Positions 57,235-64,000 of a DNA stretch of 64,000 nt are shown here, in pieces (position 1 is the first letter of the stretch; each line of letters opens with the position of its first letter). Position numbers and translations under genes: made by a program. Below the pieces are notes generated by a model. That model was not told the DNA's origin. It made no database searches and worked only from the letters and a program-made list of their open reading frames with translations. The stretch comes from Cryptomeria japonica (lineage: Eukaryota > Streptophyta > Pinopsida > Cupressales > Cupressaceae): assembly GCF_030272615.1 (NCBI RefSeq), contig NC_081408.1:341959793-342023792 (forward strand), read 5' to 3'.

Positions 57235-58861
57235 TTGAATCATTCAGAAGATCAGATCATTGGGGATAAAAACAATGGAGTGATGACAAGAAGGAGATTG
57301 ACAGCTAATGAGGTGTGTTTAATTTCTCAAGCTGAACCGGTATCAGTAATTGAAGCATGTAAAGATGAATGTTGGATGAAAGCTATGGAAGAAGAATTAG
57401 ATCAAATAGAAAAGAATAGCACATGGAATTTAGTTCCCCGACCTAAAAATAAGAATATTATTGGAACTAAATGGGTTTTTAGGAATAAATTAAATGAAGA
57501 TGGATAGGTTGTAAGGAATAAAGCTAGATTGGTTTGTAAAGGATATTCTCAGAAGGAAGGTATTGATTATGGTGAAAATTTTGCATCTGTAGCTAGGATT
57601 GAAGCTGTAAGATTATTTCTTGCCTATGATGCACATAAAAAATACAAGGTTTATCAAGTGGATGTTAAGTGTGCTTTTCTGAATGGGGATCTTGATGAGG
57701 AAGTTTATATTGAGAAAATTGATGGTTTTTCACTTTTAGATGATAAAAACATGGTTTGCAGGTTAAAGAAAGCCTTATATGGATTGAAATAGGCACCTAG
57801 AGCTTGGTATGAAAGGTTCGACAAATATCTTTTAAAGCTTGGTTTCACTAAGGGTAATGTTGACAATAATCTATATTATAAAGTCACTAATGATGATATA
57901 CTGATTATTGAGGTCTTTGTTGATGACATCATTTTTGGAGGTGAAGATAAGTTGTGCATGGAATTTTCTAACAATATGGAGAAGGAATTTGAAATGCCTA
58001 TGATTGTGGAAATGAAAATTTTCTTAGGTTTGTAGATTACCTAGACTGATAAAGGTATTTTCATCTGTCAAATTAAGTATGCTAGGGAGATGTTGAAGAA
58101 ATTTGGTATGGAAGACTCTAAACCGGTTAGTACCCTTATGGTTACAAGTGAGAAATTGCTAAGGAAAGATGAATTTGCACTGGTAAATCCTACAAGATAC
58201 AAGTATATGATTGAAGGTCTGCTATATTTGACTCAGATTAGACTGGATATAATGAATGTTGTTTGCATTGCATCAAGATATTAAAGTGATCCTAGAGAAA
58301 ATCATTAGAGTGCAGTGAAAATAATTTTTAGATACTTACAAGGAACATCTCAATATGGTTTGTGGTACCCTAAAGATGATGACTTTATGTGCATATATAG
58401 ATGCAAATTGGGCAGGTGATGTTCATGACTGAAAAGGTATTTCTTGTGGAGCTTTCTTTCTTGGAAAGAAACTTATTTCATGGATCAGCAAGAAACAGTC
58501 ATGTACTTCTCTATCTACTGCTGAAGCTGAGTATGTAGTTGCTGCTACTAATTGTACACAAGTTCTATGGATGAAGCAAATGTTGAAGGATATAAAAGTG
58601 CATTGCAATGAACCAATAGTCATTCACTATCACAACTTTGTTGCTATAGACATATCAAACAATCCGGTATTTCACTCTAAGACAAAGCACATATTTATCA
58701 AGTATAAATTTTTGAAGAAGGTGGAAAAAAATTAAGTTAGATTGGTTTATGTGAACACTAAAGAGCAAATTACAGACATCTTCACTAAACCTTTTCCTAA
58801 AGAGTCATTTGAGTACCTCAGAGACAAATTAGGGGTTTCTGCCTCTCCGATAGAAAACTGA
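57235..58861 (+). pseudogene. Reverse transcriptase and RNase H of element F
   Basis: RT: CWMKAMEEELDQIEKNSTWN (about 57370), IIGTKWVFRNKLNEDG (about 57458), [20 protein letters not shown] (about 57511), [20 protein letters not shown] (about 57652), ALYGLK-APRAWYERFDKYL (about 57775, one stop) and FVDDIIF at 57916-57936 with both Asp residues. RNase H: YLQGTSQYGLWYP (about 58335), a frame change near 58390, TAEAEYVVAATNCTQVLWMK (about 58520), HSKTKHIFIKYKFL (about 58675), and the frame ends DKLGVSASPIEN, then stop at 58861. Stops near 57507, 57790, 58036 and 58283. Confidence 0.88.
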
Positions 58862-59228
58862 TTGATTCTATTTGGCATTAGTCTGGTATGCATTATCAGA
58901 GATATTATTCATTTTAGATTGATGTGGTGATGCTACTACTTAGGGGGAGTAGTTAGTCTTGTGATTCAGTGGTTTATGATTTTGGTTTGATATTTATGTC
59001 AGATTTCGGGCATTGATGTCAAAGGGAAAGATATATTCATGTGAAAAACTTAAGGAAATATATACATTAGGGGGAGAAATTTGTAGAACTTAACTTTGAT
59101 ATCATCTATGGGGAGAGTATGGATCAAAATTGCATTGTTATATTCTTGCATAGGAGATTTGTTTGGCATTTTTTGGCACTTGGATGTTTTTCACATCTAG
59201 TGTTGCCATCAATTCCAAAGGGGGATAT
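58862..59228 (+). other. 3' untranslated part of element F with three G-rich purine tracts
   Basis: tagggggag occurs at 58941-58949 and again at 59068-59076, and the tract next to the LTR is ccaaagggggatat (59215-59228). Only the last is in polypurine-tract position. The earlier two resemble upstream or duplicated tracts seen in several plant copia elements. Confidence 0.7.
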
Positions 59229-60428
59229 TGTTGGCCATATGGAGGAATTGATTATGTGTTGCATTGATGTTTTGTCATTGATGTCAACACTAGCTATTTT
59301 GGCTACTTTATCGATATCCTTTTGGTCTCGGTAGGATGTTTGGTTTTTGGTTGGATTAGATCATGATGATCCGTTATACTCCTGTATGGTTTGGTTTATG
59401 GAATTGACTTAGATCTTCTATTCATGCTACTTAGATTCATGTACAATCAGTTGGTTTTGATTTGGTGATCGGATGCTATCTTATATGCTGGTAAGCTTGG
59501 TTTGTTGATCTGGTGAGGGTTTTACCAGCAGAGATTTGTTGAAGATCTTTTGATATTATGCATAAGTGGTGTTGGTGTGGCTTATAGTAGAGATTAAAGA
59601 TGTTGATGGTGATCATGTTAGAGACTTGGCTGATTGGGATCATTGCTTTAGCATGTGTGGACCTAAATTGGGTCCAATACTATCTAGGTTATGGACCGAC
59701 TTAATGTAACATTTTGTTGGGACTTCTAGATGTGTTTCGGGGATGTATTATGGGTTGAATAATATTTGTTTGGTCTTAGGCAGACATGTTTTGTAATTAT
59801 GTAATTCTTTATTATCTGGTGGCCAACCTTATTATTTATGGTCGAGGGTTTATATATATATGATGTAAGATCTCATTGTAGATCATGTATAAAATGATGA
59901 GGATGTATGTGAGGGAATAATGTATTAATAATTCATGCAGAGGATTTGGTCAATCATTGGTGATCAAATTGGGTTTATGCAAGAGGATTAAGTCCTCCGA
60001 TATTGAGCTTAATCAGAACTATCCTCAAACATAGGAGATGTTATCATAGCAGTTCATTCTTCCTTTTGGATTGCAGTCTGGATTTTTATGTAGTCACTGA
60101 GACTCCTTTTGTAATGAGCAGTGTTCTCTAGGCTATTGGCCTTCCTGCAAGTGTAGGCCCCTCAATTTGTAATCACATACTTACTACAAAAGTATTATCT
60201 AACTGTGGGTAGGCTTCCCACCATGGTTTTTCCCTTTACTGGGTTTTCCACATACAAATCTTGGTGTCATGTGGATGGTATCTATTCTCTAATTGTTGCT
60301 TGTGCTTAATTGGTATATCTACTATTTCGGTAATAAAGTTATAATTGCTTAAGGTTCTGGTAATCTGGTGACAACTAATTCACCCCCACCCCTCTCAATT
60401 GTCTTTTGATTATTTGAATTGTCTAACA
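59229..60428 (+). repeat. 3' LTR of element F
   Basis: 1200 bp, starts tgttggccatatgg and ends attgtctaaca. It matches the 5' LTR with scattered substitutions and a few short indels. Confidence 0.93.
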
Positions 60429-61500
60429 CATGTGTGTTTTACTCCCCCTCTTCTGTCCTCTCAATATTTAGTTAGCCCACTAGTTTTAGTTCCCTCCATC
60501 TCCCGAGAAAACAATGTCCCTTTAGTGCAGACCCCTGCCTCTGCTTAGATTCTTGTTTCTGCCATAGTCCCAACTCAAGTATCTACACTGCCCTCTGTAA
60601 TAGGTGTAGGTTTTACAACCTCAAGGACTATCCCATATTTTGTCCTTCTGGTTTCCTCTCCTGCCTCTATAGTTGTCAATATTTCCATGACATCCTCCCT
60701 GACTCCACAATATAGTCTAGCACTCTCCATATCCCAATAGTCTTGTGCCACCCTCCACCTTTTTAGGACAAATGAAAAGCATCCCTCCTTTCTCTCCATT
60801 AGTATTGAATTTATTGGGACAAGCTCAGTTTAGGTACACTATTGTTCCCGTCCCTTTTTCTTTTCCTCCTAGATATCCTATCGCCGCCCAATATATCCCA
60901 TCTCCAGTTGAATTCAGAGATCGGGTGGATGCTACCAAAATAACCCAAGAAAACTGTGAATAGAAAAGACTGGATAAGGATGTTGTCAAGCCAGCAAAGC
61001 CATGCATCGAGACCATCTAGATGAAAAAGCACACTAGTCCATCTTGTTTTCCACTAAGATTCCCAATATAATTAAGCCAGAAGGTCAAATTTGGCCTAAG
61101 GATTATACACTTCATGTCTTGGGAATCAATTTGAGCCAAGCTTGCGTCCAAGATAAGGTGGAGTTGATGGAGAAGATGCAAAGGGTGGTAACGACTGAAC
61201 TTTTAAAAGCCTCCTATTATTTAGAAAAAAGAGAAGCAGAGTTGAAAAATGTGAAGAGCACTATTGAGCTCCTATAGATGAAGAAAAATGAAAAAGATAT
61301 AAAAATATCTCAATCATCAAAAGAGATTGCCAGGCTGACCAAAGAGTTGTAGGAAAAGACTCTTACTTTATCCCAACAACGCTAGGAAGAGAAAGACAAG
61401 TTGCAAGAGTAGTTTAATAACTTGACAACTCAAATTTAAAACACTCAACAAGAGAAGGAGGGCATTTCCTAATAATTGAAAAATAAGAATCAGGAAATTA
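60429..61500 (+). pseudogene. Gene U, third block: Ser/Thr/Pro-rich region and coiled coil
   Basis: Resumes right after the F target duplication. A Ser/Pro/Val/Thr-rich stretch (about 60435-60735, for example LVSSPASIVVNISMTSSLTP) is followed by IEFIGTS-type sequence and RYPIAAQYIPSPVEFRDRVD (about 60872). Then come KPEGQIWPKDYTLHVLGINL (about 61075) and a charged heptad-like region, KVELMEKMQRVVTTELLKAS and LEKREAELKNVKSTIELL (about 61156-61275), continuing with stops to LKNKNQEIT (about 61500): a long coiled coil. The whole of U would be a large protein with a globular N-terminal part, acidic region, NLS-like motif, disordered region and coiled coil. The true end is unclear because copia element G follows. 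Confidence 0.58.
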
Positions 61501-61514
61501 CTTAGATGAAGGTG

Positions 61515-62480
61515 AGCCTCGCGAACATAAACCTTTCACTGCAGACAATTTACTTGATCTTGTGCATACTGATTTGTGTGGTCCTATGAAAAATAGGAGT
61601 GTGCAGGGAGATAGGTATTTTATGATTCTTACTGATGATTTCTCAAGAATGATGTGGGTCACATTCTTGAAGGACAAATAAGAAGCTTTTGGAAAGTTCA
61701 AAGACTTCAGAGTACTTGTAGAAAAAGAAAGTGGTAAGAGGATTAAGTGCTTAAGAACTGATCAAGGAAGAGAATTCATTTCCAATGAATTCAACAAATA
61801 CTGTGAAGAGAATGGCATCAAGAGGCAACTGTCTGCCCCCCGGACTCCACAATAGAATGGCCTAGCAGAGAGAAACAACTAGATTATGGTTGAAGCAGCT
61901 AGAACTATGTTGATCCAAGGAAAGGTTGCTTAAACCTTTTGGAGAGAAGCAGTGAGCACTACAGTCTACACACTGAACCGGGTACTCATAAAAAAAAGGT
62001 AAGGACAAAACACCTTATCAGTATTAGATTTGTAAGACACCAGTGGTAAGCTACTTCAGAGTGTTTGGTAGTAAATGTTATATCAAGAGGAGTGAATATC
62101 AGAGGAAGTTTGATGCTAAATGTGATGAGGGAATATTCCTAGGGTATTCCACAAAGAGCAAAGCTCTCAAAAGTTTCAACAATAGGACTCAGAGAATTGT
62201 TGAAAGCATCAATGTTAAAGTTGATGAAACTTCTGAAAAATCTGAGGAAACTGATAGTGAGCAAGTAGGAGATGAACCCGTAGTAACCTTCTGGGAATCG
62301 GTTGCAAAACAGCCAAGTACCAGTAACAGTGCTCCTACACCGGTGGATGCTGATGCTGATGAAGATGAGGATGAAAAAGAAAAGCAATTGGAAACAACTA
62401 AGATCATTCCTAGGTATGTAAAGTTGAATCATGATCCAAAGCAGATCATAGGAGACAAGGATGCAAGAATTCTTACATGA
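61515..62480 (+). pseudogene. Integrase of element G (N-terminally truncated)
   Basis: Starts near FTADNLLDLVHTDLCGPMKN (about 61536; first Asp in HTDL), then RYFMILTDDFSRMMWVTF (about 61613), CLRTDQGREFISNEFNKYC (about 61749; second Asp present) and NGLAERNN (about 61857; Glu present), so the catalytic triad is intact although the zinc domain is missing. C-terminal part: FGSKCYIKRSEYQRKFDAKC (about 62065), GIFLGYSTKSKALKSFNNRT, and an acidic, Ala/Asp-rich linker with DADADEDEDEKEKQLE (about 62347). Stops near 61679, 61853, 61881 and 61933, and a frame change near 61995. Confidence 0.87.
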
Positions 62481-63480
62481 AGAAAGATCAGAGAAAACTC
62501 TTGCATGATCTCTAAATTTGAGACTAAAACATTCAAAGAGGCACATAAAGATGAAGACTAGATCAAGGCAATGGAAGAGGAACTTGACTAGATAGAAAAG
62601 AATGGTACATGGTCTTTAGTACCTAGACCGGAGCATAAAAATGTCATTGGCACCAAATGGGTTTTCAAAAACAAGCTGAATGAAGATGGCTCAGTGGTCA
62701 GAAACAAAGCTAGATTGGTGTGTAAAGGATATGCCCAAGAAGAAGGAGAAGACTATGGAGAAACCTTTTCTCCAGTAGCTAGATTGGAAGGAGTTCATAT
62801 GCTTCTTGCATATGCAACATTCAAGGGATTCAAAGTATATCAAATGAATGTGAAGTCTACATTCTTGAATGGAATACTAGAAGAGGAGGTGTATATAGAG
62901 CAACTAGATGGGTTTGCCCTATCAGAAGATAGTGACATGGTGTGTAGGCTACATAAGGCCTTGTATAGACTAAAGCAGGCACCTAGAGCATGGTATGAAC
63001 GCTTGCACTCTCATCTTGTGAAGATTGGATTTGAGATAACAAGTGAGGATAGTAATATCTACCTTAGAAGGAGATCAAATTTTGAACTATGAGGTATTTG
63101 TTGATGACATAATCTTTGGAGAGATGACGAGATGAGTCATGATCTTGCAGATGAGATGAAAAATGAGTTTGAGATGTCACTTATAGGGGAGATTAAGTTC
63201 TTCATTAGACTACAGATTCAACAAATGAAAGATGGAGTCTTTATCACTCAGTCCAAATATGTCAAAGAGGTGTTGAAGACCTTTGGCATGGAAGACAATG
63301 AACTAGTTGGTACACCAATGGTGACCGAATGTAAATTATCCAATGAGGATGACTCAGGGTTGGTAAATGAGAAGGAATACTAATCAATGATTGGTAAATT
63401 GCACTATGTAGTACATAGCAGACCGGACATTGCACATGCAGTGGGCATTGTTGCATAGTTTCAAAAAAGCCCAAGACAAT
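62481..63480 (+). pseudogene. Reverse transcriptase of element G
   Basis: IKAMEEELD-IEKNGTWSLVP (about 62564, one stop), VIGTKWVFKNKLNEDGSVVR (about 62643), [20 protein letters not shown] (about 62700), VYQMNVKSTFLNGILEEEVY (about 62837; the Asp usual in QMDVKSAFLNG is Asn) and ALYRLKQAPRAWYERLHSHL (about 62961). A frame shift near 63088 precedes FVDDIIFG (63097-63120), where both active-site Asp codons remain. Then FFIRLQIQQMKDGVFITQSK (about 63201), EVLKTFGMEDNELVGTPMVT and HYVVHSRPDIAHAV (about 63402). The 132-codon piece 62694-63092 is open. Confidence 0.87.
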
Positions 63481-64000
63481 CCCACTTGGTAGGAGTCAAG
63501 CGGATTCTGAGATATCTGAAGGGAACTATTGACTATGGACTATGGTATCCATATAGTAATGATTTCAACTTGAAAGTGTTTACAGATGTTGATTGGGCTG
63601 GTAATGTGGACGATTGGAAGAGCACAACTGGTGGTGTATTCTTTCTTGGTGGAAGACTAGTCTCAGGGATGAGTAAGAAACAGAGCTGTATCTCTCAGTC
63701 TACAACAGAAGCGGAGTATGTTGCAACATTTATGAATTGCACCTAGACAATTTGGATGAAGCTTATATTAAATGGCTTCAAAGTTCCTATATCTGAACCA
63801 GTAAGTATATTTTGTGACAACACAAGTGTGATTAACATCTCCAAGAATCCAGTTTTACATTCTAGAACCAAGCACTTTGAGCTTAAGTATCATTTCTTAA
63901 GGGAAAAGTTTCAGAACAAAGAAGTTGTACTAGAACATGTTTCCAGTAAGGAGCAGTTAGCAGACATATTCATGAAGCCTCTATCGAAGGCTACCCTTAC
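63481..64000 (+). pseudogene. RNase H of element G, cut by the window edge
   Basis: ILRYLKGTIDYGLWYP (about 63504), VFTDVDWAGNVDDWKSTTGG (about 63577; Asp), SQSTTEAEYVATFMNCT (about 63697; Glu), then a stop, IFCDNTSVINISKNPVLHSR (about 63808; Asp) and KEQLADIFMKPLSKATL at the edge. The catalytic residues are all present. Confidence 0.87.

Larger units (their letters stand above)
53349..60428 (+). mobile_element. Element F: complete Ty1/copia retrotransposon (7.1 kb)
   Basis: LTRs 53349-54587 and 59229-60428 (tgttggcca...ctaaca), near-match target duplication caggt (53344-53348) and catgt (60429-60433), initiator-Met-type primer site, gag with zinc knuckle, protease, integrase, RT and RNase H in copia order (integrase before RT), and polypurine tract. 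Its frames carry a stop about every 60-200 codons. The protease lacks its Asp and the integrase has an Asp-to-Asn change, so it is dead. I do not assign the copia lineage. Confidence 0.94.
61515..64000 (+). mobile_element. Element G: 5'-truncated Ty1/copia retrotransposon, runs off the window
   Basis: Copia pol begins abruptly inside the integrase at about 61515-61545, with no LTR, primer site, gag or protease before it, and continues through RT and RNase H to the last base. It is related to F but clearly different in sequence. The left junction is with the coiled-coil block of gene U. Any 3' LTR lies beyond 64000. Confidence 0.88.

Noticed and set aside
1-64000. tRNA, rRNA or small nuclear RNA genes
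   Set aside because: I looked for tRNA-like primer-site complements and conserved rRNA strings. The tRNA-like matches are retroelement primer sites, and no RNA gene structure was found by eye.

Overview
The window is repeat-dominated, AT-rich nuclear DNA of a plant with a large genome. The evidence is a deep nest of Ty3/gypsy and Ty1/copia LTR retrotransposons of plant lineages (dual-RNase H Tat type, Tekay-type chromovirus, copia), a plant mobile domain gene, and a captured piece of a plant DRM-type DNA methyltransferase gene. The heavy decay, 4-5 kb LTRs and long-lived nesting would suit a gymnosperm, but that is a guess. I find no intact host gene and no rRNA or tRNA gene.

Left end (1-5540): a nearly symmetrical inverted repeat with 1.1 kb arms and a 24-nt centre occupies 135-2371. 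Each arm carries the same decayed fragment of a DRM (domains rearranged methyltransferase) gene. A transcript through it would fold into a long hairpin matching a gene for de novo DNA methylation. A smaller 17-bp inverted repeat and featureless AT-rich DNA follow.

Middle (5541-31253): gypsy element A (+ strand) has gag and protease on the left and an extra RNase H, RT, RNase H and integrase on the right. Its extra RNase H lies before RT. A is split by element B (7790-27482, - strand, perfect 5-bp target duplication agatt), a non-autonomous gypsy element with a protease but no gag, RT or integrase. B is split by element C (9723-23687, + strand), a Tekay-like chromovirus with LTRs of 4.97 and 4.15 kb holding a GC-rich 42-bp minisatellite and a telomere-motif palindrome. 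The 5' LTR of C carries a 1.1 kb inverted-terminal-repeat element, D.

Right part (31254-64000): a decayed antisense gene (31490-32200) and a decayed + strand gene U of unknown family. U lies in three blocks (32819-34376, 52899-53348, 60429-61500) separated by gypsy element E (34377-52898) and copia element F (53349-60428). E is a Tat-type element with the usual RT-RH-aRNH-INT order, several minisatellites in its leader, and, antisense between integrase and the 3' LTR, a plant mobile domain gene with its own TATA box, telo-box and a spliceable intron. A 5'-truncated copia element, G, runs from about 61515 off the right edge.

Inferred order of events: A and U oldest, then B into A, C into B, D into C; separately E and F into U. 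All coding regions carry stops or frameshifts, so nothing here looks able to move by itself.
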